Origin: Parashewanella spongiae
GTDB lineage: Bacteria; Pseudomonadota; Gammaproteobacteria; Enterobacterales; Shewanellaceae
Assembly (NCBI RefSeq): GCF_004358345.1
Contig: NZ_CP037952.1
Coordinates: forward strand, 3,534,001-3,598,000
Length of the DNA stretch: 64,000 bases
Direction: 5' to 3'
Under the pieces are notes generated by a model that saw only the letters and a program-made list of their open reading frames with translations, had not been told where the DNA came from and did no database searches. A program made the position numbers and the translations under genes. Shown here piece after piece: positions 19,558-28,297 of the stretch (positions within the stretch are counted from its first letter, which is position 1; every line of letters starts with the position of its first letter).

Positions 19558-19989
19558 TCATGATCTTCCAAGATAAGGATACAAAAATTCACTAACTTCT
19601 CTTGAAGCGACACCAATATCAACTTTTATGCCCTCTTTCTCTAGAGCATAAATACCATTTCCATTGTTCCTTTCATCAGGATCTAGAAGAGCAACTACAA
19701 CTCTCTTTATTCCTGATTTAATGATTACAGAAGAACATGCAGGAGTTCTTCCAACAAATGAACATGGCTCAAGAGTGACATATGCAGTCACTTCATCCAT
19801 AAGGCCATCATAAGCACTAATAGCTTCAATCTCAGCATGATTGCCACCAATTTTTTGTGTGCATCCTTCAGCAATGACTTGCCCGCCTAGAACGAGAACA
19901 CAACTTACTGAAGGACTTGGTTGGCATTCAGGCAAAGCAGCCTGAGATATCTGTAATGCCTTAAGCATAAATAACTTGTCTAGATCCAT
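19558..19989 (-). CDS. Stand-alone cytidine-deaminase-fold protein similar to the RibD deaminase domain
   Basis: 143 aa. Zinc-site motifs HAEIEAI and TLEPCSFVGRTPAC are those of the RibD N-terminal deaminase (HAE and PCxxxGRTPxC). The following GIKRVVVALLDPDERNNGNG also matches RibD. The reductase half of RibD is absent, so this is a single-domain enzyme. It could deaminate a pyrimidine or riboflavin intermediate, or a modified nucleotide; the substrate is unknown. Monocistronic, between the XRE-Fic pair and repeat R1. Confidence 0.8.
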   Translation of the reverse strand: MDLDKLFMLKALQISQAALPECQPSPSVSCVLVLGGQVIAEGCTQKIGGNHAEIEAISAYDGLMDEVTAYVTLEPCSFVGRTPACSSVIIKSGIKRVVVALLDPDERNNGNGIYALEKEGIKVDIGVASREVSEFLYPYLGRS

Positions 19990-20023
19990 CTAAAATATCT
20001 TTTTAAACTTTTATCATACATTA

Positions 20024-20305
20024 GGGGCTGTTTATCATTCGTGATTATTTTTACAGCGATAAATTGGTCGTTTTATACAAGACAGAGCTTGTGCGGTTTG
20101 GTATTCCAAATAAGCAAGCGATAACGCAGTACCTTTTATTTAGAAAGAGCGACCAATTTACGCTCTCTCTTTTTTCGATGCTTTTGAGCGTTCACTATTC
20201 TGTGTTGTAACCCGTTTACTTAGATGACTAAGCTTCACGGCTTACGCCTTGAACAGATAAACGCTCAAATAGCACAAAATTTAATCCTGAAAGATAAACA
20301 GCCCC
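20024..20305 (+). repeat. R1 small mobile repeat, copy 1 (282 bp)
   Basis: Ends GGGGCTGTTTATC and GATAAACAGCCCC form terminal inverted repeats, flanked by TA on both sides (20022-20023 and 20306-20307). There is no coding capacity. Copy 2 at 22174-22455 is the same length in the opposite orientation. TA duplication suggests mobilisation by an IS630/mariner-type transposase, which is inferred. Confidence 0.85.
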
Positions 20306-20544
20306 TAACAAACCTATGGCAAAAGTGGTGTAAAAAAGATGAGTTAACGAACTAAACTAGCAAGGAAAAGAGCATTTTCGAGCTGACAGCAAGCAGCTCG
20401 ACTTTGGACAAAAACGAATTGGTTTATCCAGGTAATGAACGGTACAAACAAGCAAAAAATGAAAAGTTTCAAACTTAATTATGGTCATACGCTTTCATGA
20501 ACAAACATGACTCAGACCCTTCGATTTGAGCTATGTTTAAAATG
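20306..20544. other. Intergenic region between R1 and the DUF3307 gene
   Basis: About 240 bp, no gene recognised. Confidence 0.3.
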
Positions 20545-21354
20545 TTATTTGATTTTAATACCCAAGCCTAACGATACTAATGTGCCTATCACGGTCGTTA
20601 TTACTACAGACAAAAGGGAACCAATTAATACATATTCAGTCATACTGCGATCTTCTGACTTATTGAGCTCTCCGAATCGGAAGATTGATTTTGCTGCAAA
20701 AATAAACCCAATAGCAGCATAACTCCCAGCAATGGTAAAAGTTAAAATTAACACACGCTCAAGATAACCGATTAACTCACCACCAGCTGCAATGCCACCA
20801 ACTTCAGCACTAGAAACAGCATCAGAATCTGTCTCAGAAGCAGCGACACCTTCACCTTGTCCTGATGAACTAAGGGGGAAACGCTTTAATACGCTAGCAA
20901 TAATGATTGATGTTGGTTTGAGAGCAATTAAATATCCAAGAGATATAAAAATAACATCAAAAAAATGCTTATGATTCAATAGTGCATCTAGGGTTAGATT
21001 GGTTGACATATGGTAAGCAATAAACACAAGCACCAAAACGTGAAGGCATTGATCAAGGATAAAATAACCCAATTTTTCTCCGTTGGGTAACATAGCCTTC
21101 CCTAAATCAAACAAATAATGTGTGACCATCACGATTGCAACCAAGCAAACAGTAGAATGAACACCGAGACCGAGTATAAATGCGGGAATAATTAAAGCTA
21201 CTCCGTGCAACACTGAGTGGAAATAAAGCTCAATTGCGCAGTATGTTGATTCCCTTTTAGCATCTACCCAGCTTTTAGGTTGCAGATAAAAGTCACAAAT
21301 CACATGTATTACTAAGAGTGGAATTAACGCATTAAAGAAATTAAGCATTTCCAT
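20545..21354 (-). CDS. DUF3307 membrane protein
   Basis: 269 aa with about six to seven predicted membrane helices. The N-terminal half (HVICDFYLQPKSWVDAKR, then YFHSVLHG and THYLFDLGK) has the conserved polar HxxxDFxLQ and H-x-x-x-D residues of DUF3307. A Ser/Gly-rich loop at about residues 165-190 separates it from a second membrane part. Its start overlaps the end of the upstream SatD-like gene by 14 bp, so the two are co-translated. Function unknown. Confidence 0.75.
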   Translation of the reverse strand: MEMLNFFNALIPLLVIHVICDFYLQPKSWVDAKRESTYCAIELYFHSVLHGVALIIPAFILGLGVHSTVCLVAIVMVTHYLFDLGKAMLPNGEKLGYFILDQCLHVLVLVFIAYHMSTNLTLDALLNHKHFFDVIFISLGYLIALKPTSIIIASVLKRFPLSSSGQGEGVAASETDSDAVSSAEVGGIAAGGELIGYLERVLILTFTIAGSYAAIGFIFAAKSIFRFGELNKSEDRSMTEYVLIGSLLSVVITTVIGTLVSLGLGIKIK

Positions 21355-22030
21355 GTCCTTCTAAATTGGTTGCTAACACTTTAATTTCAAACTGCTGAAT
21401 TAGTTCGTGAACCAAATGCCAACCAGACGCTTTAAGGGATTTACTTATCGTTGATGGGGCAGTTTGCAGATTAGCCGCTAATTGCTTTAGCGATATATCT
21501 GTACTTTGAAGCATGAGCAACATGACTTCACATTGGCGAGAGGTTAACTCTGTAATTTGTCTGTCGAGATATTTAACCAGCAATTTGAAAATCTCAACAA
21601 GTACCTGGCAATCAGAAGTAAATGTCATTTTGTCATTCTTCAACGTGTTCAATCCACGCCCAGATAAAATAAATGCTTCTCCCATTGATTCAGGGAGTGA
21701 CTCACGTATATCCGCATTTGAAGCAATAGCAAAGCTGATCCTACAATCAAATTCTTTACCAAGGGACTTTATGGCCAAACGATACATCAAGGTATACTTA
21801 AGCGCGTTATGAACATCATATATAACGGATTGAAATTCATCGCCTCGTTTAATGTTATGTATGCATGATGGAGACTGTTCTGATATCCATTTTTGTATTG
21901 CTTTCACTTTTATAAGGTAGGTATCAAACTGCTCAGTAGTTAAATCCGTTGAATCTACTATATCAGCAATGATAACAGCGATAGGCTTGGTGATTGATTC
22001 CACAATTAAACTCCACATTTTAGTGGCCAC
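21341..22030 (-). CDS. SatD-like protein with C-terminal HTH
   Basis: About 229 aa. The N-terminal part (AVIIADIVDSTDLT ... NIKRGDEFQSVIYD) resembles the SatD family and, more distantly, nucleotide-cyclase-fold segments. The C-terminal 70 residues contain an HTH (LTSRQCEVMLLMLQSTDISL, then KQLAANLQTAPSTISKSLKA). GTG at 22030 and ATG at 22018 are both possible starts; the ATG is more likely because the GTG lies inside the first of four operator-like repeats. It probably regulates its own operon with the DUF3307 gene. Confidence 0.75.
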   Translation of the reverse strand: MATKMWSLIVESITKPIAVIIADIVDSTDLTTEQFDTYLIKVKAIQKWISEQSPSCIHNIKRGDEFQSVIYDVHNALKYTLMYRLAIKSLGKEFDCRISFAIASNADIRESLPESMGEAFILSGRGLNTLKNDKMTFTSDCQVLVEIFKLLVKYLDRQITELTSRQCEVMLLMLQSTDISLKQLAANLQTAPSTISKSLKASGWHLVHELIQQFEIKVLATNLEGHGNA

Positions 22031-22130
22031 TTTTGGCTAATAATTCAAATTTAGCCACTTTTGGCTAATAATTCAAATTTAGCCACTTTTGGCTAATAAT
22101 TAGAAATTGGCCACTTTTGACTAATTAGAG
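22023..22130 (-). promoter_or_regulatory. Four 28-bp operator-like repeats upstream of the SatD-like gene
   Basis: A palindromic box TTAGCCA-cttt-TGGCTAA occurs at 22051-22068 and 22079-22096. Slightly degraded versions lie at 22025-22040 and 22109-22124, all on a 28-bp period. The first abuts the start codon. The arrangement fits binding by the HTH of the adjacent protein and autorepression. Confidence 0.75.
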
Positions 22131-22173
22131 TGTCATACTGAACGAAATACGGTTTTGGGCATAACTTTATCTA

Positions 22174-22455
22174 GGGGCTGTTTATCTTTCAGGATTAAAT
22201 TTTGTGCTATTTGAGCGTTTATCTGTTCAAGGCGTAAGCAGTGAAGCTTAGTCATCTAAGTAAACGGGTTACAACACAGAACAGTGAACGCTCAAAAGCA
22301 TCGAAAAAAGAGAGAGCGTAAATTGGTCGCTCTTTCTAAATAAAAGGTACTGCGTTATCGCTTGCTTATTTGGAATACCAAACCGCACAAGCTCTGTCTC
22401 GTATAAAACGACCAATTTATCGCTGCAAAAATAATCACGAAAGATAAACAGCCCC
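22174..22455 (-). repeat. R1 small mobile repeat, copy 2 (282 bp, inverted)
   Basis: Inverted copy of 20024-20305 with identical length and TA at both borders. Together the two copies bracket the SatD/DUF3307 pair like the ends of a composite element. Confidence 0.85.
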
Positions 22456-22620
22456 TAATACGCACAAGTTAAGTTGCTAATAAGGAAAGGTCGGATAAGC
22501 GACACCTGTTGCCAAGTGCCACTCTCCTCAGGACCCAAGCCTGCAACTTTCACTGCATCCGGCTCAAGCCTCCGCTAAGGCGTATAATGTTACCCAGCAA
22601 AATAAAGAGCAAAACGGGCT

Positions 22621-23115
22621 TTAGCCCATGCTTTTTCTGACGTCAGAAATAGTGATAAACAGCTTATTTCCAGCATCCTTAAAGGCAGCGAACCCATAGC
22701 GTTCATAAAATTGCTTGGCACCGTCTTTGGCATTAACTATCACAAAAGGAAAGACTACGCTATCACTAGCTGATAACAGTTTTCGCAAGGCGTCGATCAG
22801 CAACCATTCACCAAACCCTTTGCCTTTGTAACGTTGATCGACTGAAAGACGTGCGATTAACCCGCCTGACGTTGAAGGTTGGTGTTTCTTTTGGAGTTTG
22901 TCAGGTAAGGCTTTTAGGTCTATCGGGGTCATGGTTAGCGTGTAAAAGCCGATGATGTGTGATGGCTCCAGCTCATCTTCAAGCACAAAAGTTCTGCTGT
23001 TGTCCTTTTTGGCTTGTTGACTTGCCATCACTTTTACATAGTTGTTTAACACTTCTACGCCGCAATTAAAGCGCTTACGATCGTGTTTTGCTTTATCGAG
23101 CAAGACCACATTCAT
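22621..23115 (-). CDS. GNAT acetyltransferase toxin (TacT-like)
   Basis: About 164 aa from ATG 23115 (MNVVLLDKAKHDRKRF); an in-frame start 7 codons upstream is less likely. GNAT acetyl-CoA motif RLSVDQRYKGKGFGEWLL and the catalytic-Tyr region FYERYGF are present. TacT-type toxins acetylate aminoacyl-tRNA and stop translation. The ATG overlaps the antitoxin stop codon (ATGA), a typical coupling in DUF1778-GNAT pairs. Confidence 0.9.
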   Translation of the reverse strand: MNVVLLDKAKHDRKRFNCGVEVLNNYVKVMASQQAKKDNSRTFVLEDELEPSHIIGFYTLTMTPIDLKALPDKLQKKHQPSTSGGLIARLSVDQRYKGKGFGEWLLIDALRKLLSASDSVVFPFVIVNAKDGAKQFYERYGFAAFKDAGNKLFITISDVRKSMG

Positions 23116-23384
23116 TGTGTTTTCCCATGATAGCACTGGGCTGCGGTTTGCAACTTGGTGCGTACCTGCGCTGGACGGTCTAACGCTTCCATCAACTGCA
23201 TAGCATCGGCTTGACTGAGCTTAAGCGATTGTTCACGTTCAATCACTTGTTTGGCTCTTTCAATGGCCGCATTTAACACAAATGAATTAATACTGGACAT
23301 ACCCGCTATCGCTGCGGCCTTGGCTAGTAAATCTTGTGTATCAATATCCACTCTGGCGGTGATACGAGGTAATGTTGTTGGCAT
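23112..23384 (-). CDS. DUF1778 antitoxin (TacA-like, ribbon-helix-helix)
   Basis: About 90 aa starting MPTTLPRITARVDIDTQDLL, with AGGAGG six bases before this ATG (23384); an extended frame from 23408 is less likely. The N-terminal ribbon-helix-helix (RITARVDIDTQDLLAKAAAI) binds DNA and the tail binds the toxin. Expected to repress the operon with the toxin. The AT-rich stretch just upstream (ATGACACACTAATAGT) may be the operator. Confidence 0.9.
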   Translation of the reverse strand: MPTTLPRITARVDIDTQDLLAKAAAIAGMSSINSFVLNAAIERAKQVIEREQSLKLSQADAMQLMEALDRPAQVRTKLQTAAQCYHGKTQ

Positions 23385-23408
23385 ATCCATCCTCCTACAA
23401 TGTGCCAA

Positions 23409-23687
23409 TATGACACACTAATAGTATAAGCGTCGAAGTTAAAAATAACAACACTTGTGACAATCTGGCACACGAATCTGGCAACTAAGGTTTTTCTTAG
23501 CAGCTAAAAAAAGAACATGAATACGATTTTGAAAGATGAGGCTTAACGAAACAATTCGTAACTTCTCAATAACCCGTGGCAAAACACCGAAACTGTAACA
23601 GTTAGTTACGATCGCAAGATCATGCTTGACCGATCTTGCCATGCTTTCATCCTAAACGTTCATGATAGGCATAGATGTCATGAGCGT
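23409..23687. other. Intergenic region upstream of TacA-like gene
   Basis: No supported gene. Holds the probable promoter of the TA pair near 23410-23440; the rest is uninformative. Confidence 0.35.
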
Positions 23688-23858
23688 TTAGGTTGAAGCA
23701 CAGTACCCAATTGGATCACTTCCAGCGAGCGGGTTATTCATAATATATGAGTATGGATTAATAGGCTGCGTCGATGTAGGTGCTTGAATTACAGGATCAA
23801 CTGACAAGAAACGCCCAATGTTGTAATCGAACACCCGACCGTTCATGTGGGCGCTTAG
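23688..23858 (-). pseudogene. Remnant of an RHS-repeat-associated core domain
   Basis: A short frame reads HMNGRVFDYNIGRFLSVDP, then a VIQAPTSTQPINPYSY stretch and NNPLAGSDPIGY, ending at a stop at 23688-23690. This is the conserved end of the RHS core domain. Nothing of the rest of an Rhs protein is nearby, so it is debris of an Rhs or toxin locus. Confidence 0.8.
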
Positions 23859-23886
23859 AATTTACGCTACAAAAACAGCTAAAAAC

Positions 23887-25398
23887 CTATAATAACGAAG
23901 CGATGAACTTTGTAAAAGGGGTAATATTTTGCTCTACACTGGCAGCTTCCAGTGCCTGCATATACTCATATCTTCGCTCTACGGGCACAACCGTCCACGA
24001 ATAACCACCTGCGGCCATCATCAAGTTCATAATGAATCGTCCCATACGACCATTGCCATCAAAATAAGGGTGAATATAAACGAAGATAAAATGACCTAAT
24101 ACCACTCTAACTGCTGGGTGTTCCTCTTCCATTAATAAGTCGAATAGTGCAGGCATCAACTCCCTAACAGCTGCTTTGGTTGGTGGGGTATGCCTTGATT
24201 TTTGAATATAAACAGGGTCTGTTCGATAACCTGCTAAATCAGATTGTTTGATAATGCCAGCAACAACACTTGGGCCGAATAAAGCTAAATACCAATCAGC
24301 ATGAACTGCTTCGAACACTTCACCAGGATTTGCACCTTCTAAGACCTGCTCAACAGCTAGCTTTACTTGCTGAAAGGCATCCCAATAACCTTTTGCGGCC
24401 ATTGCATCTAAATGCTTTCTACTGCCATCAGACTGTTCAGGATTCCAGTTGCCCGAACGTACATGTTCAATTAGCTCATGCGTTACTCGATAACCTTCAA
24501 TGGATAACGAATGGTAAGCATCAGTAACAAACTTGTCTTCGACCTCAGCTAAGTAGCCCTGAACATTGGTTTTTGCATCCGGTGCATCAGGAAAATGGGC
24601 AATCACATCTGCTCGCATGCTTTGCCATAGTAAACGCAATCGATTTACGTAGGGTGAAACCTCACGGCGACCAAAGGTTATCGGTGTTTTATCTTCAAAC
24701 GGGTCAACTTCTTTCACCTTATAGTCAGCGGCATCCATACCCTTGAGAATATTATCAGCTATCAAGTCTCGGCCAATATTACGAAATGCTCCAGCTAAAC
24801 GACCAGCACTGGCCACATAGCCACCATCAAGTAGGACACTTAACACCTCTGAGGCATCTGTCACCATTGAAAGTAGTGTTCTCATTTTAATGGGCTTTTG
24901 GGCAAAGGTAGCTTTAGCACAATGCACTAAACTTGCAGCCAAGCTATACACTCTCAAACCATCAACGACGGTTAATTGTGCTTGCTCTGGCATCGCAGAG
25001 CGGATATCAAATACCGAAGTATTGTGAAGTAAAGCCGTTGGCTTATTGCGCCCTTTAGGCGAACGAACTAATAGCTGAGAAGGAACAGTTTTATCACCAA
25101 TGTGAATTTGAATGGATTGCTCTGGTGATAAACACCAGTTCTGCTCAAGGCGCTCATCAAGATATGCACTACAAAAACCCCAAAATGACGTATACCATGC
25201 GGTACTATCACCTTGTTGTTTATCAGGGCTTGAAGGAATATACCAACCTCGCATTACTTCTTTGATGAAGCCATGTTTAATTAAGCGCTCTCTATCGGTG
25301 CGCTCAAGCATTTTTGATTGCACTGCAATAATCCCACTACCTTGTAATAGCTTTAATTGCTCTAGCGAATGTGCAAGCTTTTCTGATACTTGATTCAT
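23887..25398 (-). CDS. Fic-family protein with AbiEi-like N-terminal domain
   Basis: 503 aa. Residues 1-90 (KLLQGSGIIAVQSKMLERT, IKHGFIKEVMRGWYIPS) look like the winged-helix start of AbiEi-type antitoxins. Residues about 290-500 form a Fic domain with active-site motif HPYFDGNGRMGR and a preceding SLSIEGY that fits the (S/T)xxxE(G/N) inhibitory motif. The protein thus appears to carry both a DNA-binding module and a self-inhibited Fic enzyme. Four direct repeats lie immediately upstream, consistent with autoregulation. The target of AMPylation is unknown. Confidence 0.85.
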   Translation of the reverse strand: MNQVSEKLAHSLEQLKLLQGSGIIAVQSKMLERTDRERLIKHGFIKEVMRGWYIPSSPDKQQGDSTAWYTSFWGFCSAYLDERLEQNWCLSPEQSIQIHIGDKTVPSQLLVRSPKGRNKPTALLHNTSVFDIRSAMPEQAQLTVVDGLRVYSLAASLVHCAKATFAQKPIKMRTLLSMVTDASEVLSVLLDGGYVASAGRLAGAFRNIGRDLIADNILKGMDAADYKVKEVDPFEDKTPITFGRREVSPYVNRLRLLWQSMRADVIAHFPDAPDAKTNVQGYLAEVEDKFVTDAYHSLSIEGYRVTHELIEHVRSGNWNPEQSDGSRKHLDAMAAKGYWDAFQQVKLAVEQVLEGANPGEVFEAVHADWYLALFGPSVVAGIIKQSDLAGYRTDPVYIQKSRHTPPTKAAVRELMPALFDLLMEEEHPAVRVVLGHFIFVYIHPYFDGNGRMGRFIMNLMMAAGGYSWTVVPVERRYEYMQALEAASVEQNITPFTKFIASLL

Positions 25399-25408
25399 GT
25401 TAACACCG

Positions 25409-25490
25409 TTAGCTTTTAGCGAATTTAATCATTAGCTTTTAGTGTAATCTAAATTTAGCTTTTAATGCAAAATTCGATTAGCTTTTAATG
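25409..25490 (-). promoter_or_regulatory. Four 23-bp-spaced direct repeats upstream of the Fic gene
   Basis: TTAGCTTTTA(A/G)(T/C)G begins at 25409, 25432, 25455 and 25478, an exact 23-bp period, starting about 10 bp upstream of the start codon. Likely operator sites for the N-terminal winged helix of the adjacent protein. Confidence 0.75.
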
Positions 25491-25578
25491 TAAAACTGAT
25501 ATTATTTACAGCACTATAATCTTTACCTATGCTTACTTAAAGCCATTAAATATCTATCATTATGCAGAATCCATTATC

Positions 25579-26167
25579 TTGAAACGTGAGCGCATTGTAC
25601 TCATTATTTTTGTGTTTCAGGAGCCATCGTTAGCTTGGAAATTTGTTCAGGCTAGAGAAAAAGTAGAAGATAGAAGAATTCAGCCAGAAACCTTTATTGA
25701 GCAATTCTTAGGTGCGCAATCAGTAATACGCCAAGTTAAAACGAAATACGGTGACGCCGTTAAGGTAGATTTGTTGTTAAAGAACACGGACGATAGCCCT
25801 AAAGAATACAGAGATAACATCGCAGATATGGAGCAGCATACCAATAAAAATACACAGTCACAGCGATTTGGAAAGGCTGTTAGACTTATGATCCTAGAAA
25901 CATCAGTTAACTGCGTTCTCAAGCGTAGAAAAAATAGCTGATAGTAAGGCGTAGCTTGCAGCAAGTAGTTATTCTACTTGCAAAAGTTACAACGCAGATA
26001 GCAGTCATTTTAGCAAGCTTGTGAGCGTAGAGCACTTCACTCATTGGGTGAAAGCCATGATGATAAAACCATCATATTGCTCAAACAGTTACTCATATAC
26101 TCAGCGTTCAACTGATGATTTTAGGATGATATTCATACTTTACATTGGTGAGGCATTATGGCTGTAA
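25579..26167 (+). pseudogene. Zeta-toxin-family C-terminal remnant interrupted by repeat R3
   Basis: The frame (RIVLIIFVFQEPSLAWKFVQ, REKVEDRRIQPETFIEQFLG, DLLLKNTDDSPKEYRDNI) resembles the C-terminal part of zeta-toxin-like kinases. The P-loop N-terminal half is missing; the frame is open back to about 25493 without an ATG. R3 sits at 25893-26125 with target duplication ATGAT. Removing R3 lets the frame run to TAA at 26165-26167. No epsilon antitoxin is visible. Confidence 0.65.
25893..26125 (-). repeat. R3 small mobile repeat, copy 1 (233 bp)
   Basis: Ends CCTAGAAACATCAGTT and AACTGATGATTTTAGG, flanked by ATGAT on both sides (25888-25892 and 26126-26130). Contains an internal hairpin GCAAGTAG-ttatt-CTACTTGC-type. 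Same length as the copies at 55826-56058 and 61949-62181. Confidence 0.9.
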
Positions 26168-27587
26168 GGCATTCGTATCTACACAGGCTGACCAAAAAAC
26201 GAACTGGCTAATTCTCTGTACATTTCAATTTCTTCTGTTGAATAATTATTGAGCATTTCCATGAGCTGTAAAAATACCCACAAGCCTGCTAATAATGCTG
26301 GATGGGTAACGGGCTTACTTCGTTTCGTCAGTCGACCACTGAGCTTTATCATAAACGTTTTTAGTTCTTTAGCACCAGACGACTCATCGTTGTAAAGTTT
26401 CCAAACTAAAACGCAAGCCATTGAACTGACTATTAATCTTCTAAAAATTCTGTCTGCTGTTTCTTGTTGCCAGTGTTCAAGTTGAAATCCATGACCTTTC
26501 AGTACCTTGAACCAAGACTCAATTGACCAACGCCAGTAATACCAATTTCCTAATGTAAGCGCGCTGACTTCTTTTACATTCGAGAGTAATAGCCATTGAG
26601 CGAGTTGTTCGCCTTTATCGTTACATAAGGTACTAACTACAAATCGAACGGTAGGTGCATTTTTAACTTCTCCCTCTGATTTTCTCTGTAAAATAACTTC
26701 TGCTTCACCGACAAATAAATAGGCATCTTTGCCTTTGAAATCGACAATACCATGTACATCGCTATCGATTCTGTTGGCTAGTTTTTCTAGTGAAATGAAT
26801 TCTTCACCGTATTAAACAGTCGAATTTTTCTTCCCTCTCGTTAACCACTGAGTGCCCATTAGCTGTCGTAGGTGTTGCGCTGAATCAGCTTCTCTATCAA
26901 CAATATGAACAAGTGTTTTATCTAATGGTAAATTATCTTGCCATTCAATACGTTCTACAAGTTGCTCAAGGTGGGGTTGAGTTTTTTGATATTCAAAATC
27001 TCGGCAGCGGTAAGTGCCTTTTTCGGTTTTTAAATCTAAACCCAGTGGTGCAATCGGTTGGCCAGTATCTGAGTCTAGCAATAGTGAGGCAAATAATTCA
27101 TATCCTACATCTTTTTCGTGAGACATCTGGGTTTTATCTAATTTGCTGTCGTGCTTTAGATAGTTGTTCCTGCACCAATCATGAGCGACTAATCCATACG
27201 ATGAATGACTTGATGCTAATTCTTGTCTTGCTGATTGAAGCAAAGGCAAACTAAGTGCTGGAAAAGTGACATTATCATTTGAGAAAAATCGCCAAGCGCC
27301 TTGAGTGTTAGACCATGCACTTTCATGATGAGACAATGCTTTTACGCCTTGAGCAAGTTTAGGCGCGACATTAAGATGCTCTTTAATCAAAATTTGGTAT
27401 CTTTCTTTAAGGCGAGATTCTAGTAGGCAAGATAAATTATTTTCAGCGAACAAGTCCATAGAATTTGTTTTTATTGGCAAAATTTGATTCTGTGATCACA
27501 GATCATTAGATCAGTTCCTTAAAAATAATGATCATTGCTCAAGTGGTTAAATATTGACCGTGCTGTGTAGATACTAATGCTGTAAGG
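26162..27587 (-). mobile_element. IS50-like IS4-family element with 8-bp target duplication
   Basis: Element 26170-27579 (1410 bp) with inverted repeats CATTCGTATCTACACAG and CTGTGTAGATACTAATG. CTGTAAGG is present on both sides (26162-26169 and 27580-27587). Confidence 0.85.
26179..27480 (-). pseudogene. Tn5/IS50-like transposase with in-frame TAA
   Basis: The first 222 codons carry the Tn5-type start (CLLESRLKERYQILIKEHLN, WSNTQGAWRFFSND, VAHDWCRNNY, VHIVDREADSAQH). After TAA (26812-26814) the same frame continues with YGEEFISLEKLANRID and the Y(2)R(3)E(6)K region WYYWRWSIESWFKVLKGHG, ending at 26179 (433 codons in all). A single nonsense change separates the catalytic Asp and Glu residues. 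Confidence 0.85.
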
Positions 27588-27934
27588 TGGTAAAAAATGA
27601 TGGATATCAAATCCAACTATCTTAATTAAGCCCAAAACTATAATACCCACAAAAAATAAAATTAATTTGGCTTAAATTGATTTGTTTAATATACTGCTGT
27701 AGCTGTATATAATAACAGTGGTTATTGTAATTACGGTTCTATAAAGAGTTAAGTCGACGGTCTTACGATATGCATTGTGAGCCGTCTTGATGATGAAGAG
27801 AAGCAGTTGGGGTAGAGTGGCGGCAACCACCCTACCCCGTACCGGCTGCGCAGACTATTAACCCAACCCAGCCGATGAGTAAATTCTAACGAATTCCATT
27901 GGTAAGGGATAGATCTATTTAAGATCTAATATCA
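27588..27934. promoter_or_regulatory. Upstream region of the integrase with hairpin
   Basis: No gene. It contains a LexA-type box (27703-27718) and a stable inverted repeat GGGGTAG/CTACCCC with inner GTGG/CCAC (27809-27838), which may be a terminator or part of a recombination site. No attachment site could be matched to a partner elsewhere in the window. Confidence 0.5.
27703..27718. promoter_or_regulatory. LexA (SOS) box-like site
   Basis: CTGTATATAATAACAG fits CTG-N10-CAG with an AT-rich, TATATA-type core, close to the gammaproteobacterial LexA consensus. It lies about 220-245 bp upstream of the integrase start; SOS control of mobile-element integrases is known. Confidence 0.6.
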
Positions 27935-28297
27935 ATGGAGGCCACGATGGCCCATATTCGCATACGTCCTAATGGGCGCATTCAGTTCGATTTACACCTG
28001 TACGGTCAGCGTTTTCGTGAAGGTACGAAAATGCTGGCGACGCCACAGAATATCTCAAAAGCCAAAGCCATCTTGAAAACCATCAATGCTGAAATTGATC
28101 TTGGTCGTTTTCAATATCGTGCTCATTTCCCTAAGAGTAAGAAAGCCTCTGTATTCGAACAATTGCAAAGAGAAAAGTATCCCGATCATCAATATCCCTT
28201 TTTTGACCAATTTTCAGAGCAGTGGTTTTTACGTCAACAAGCCAAGTGGAAGAACTCTTATCAGCAAGCGGTGAGAAACAACTTGGACAAATACTTA

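Noticed and set aside
23439-23642. 67-codon minus-strand frame upstream of the TacA-like gene
   Set aside because: No ribosome binding site, unusual composition and no motif; treated as non-coding.
25408-25490. CRISPR array candidate (regular 23-bp repeats)
   Set aside because: The conserved part is only about 12 bp with 11-bp gaps and four units, directly at a promoter; this fits an operator, not a CRISPR.
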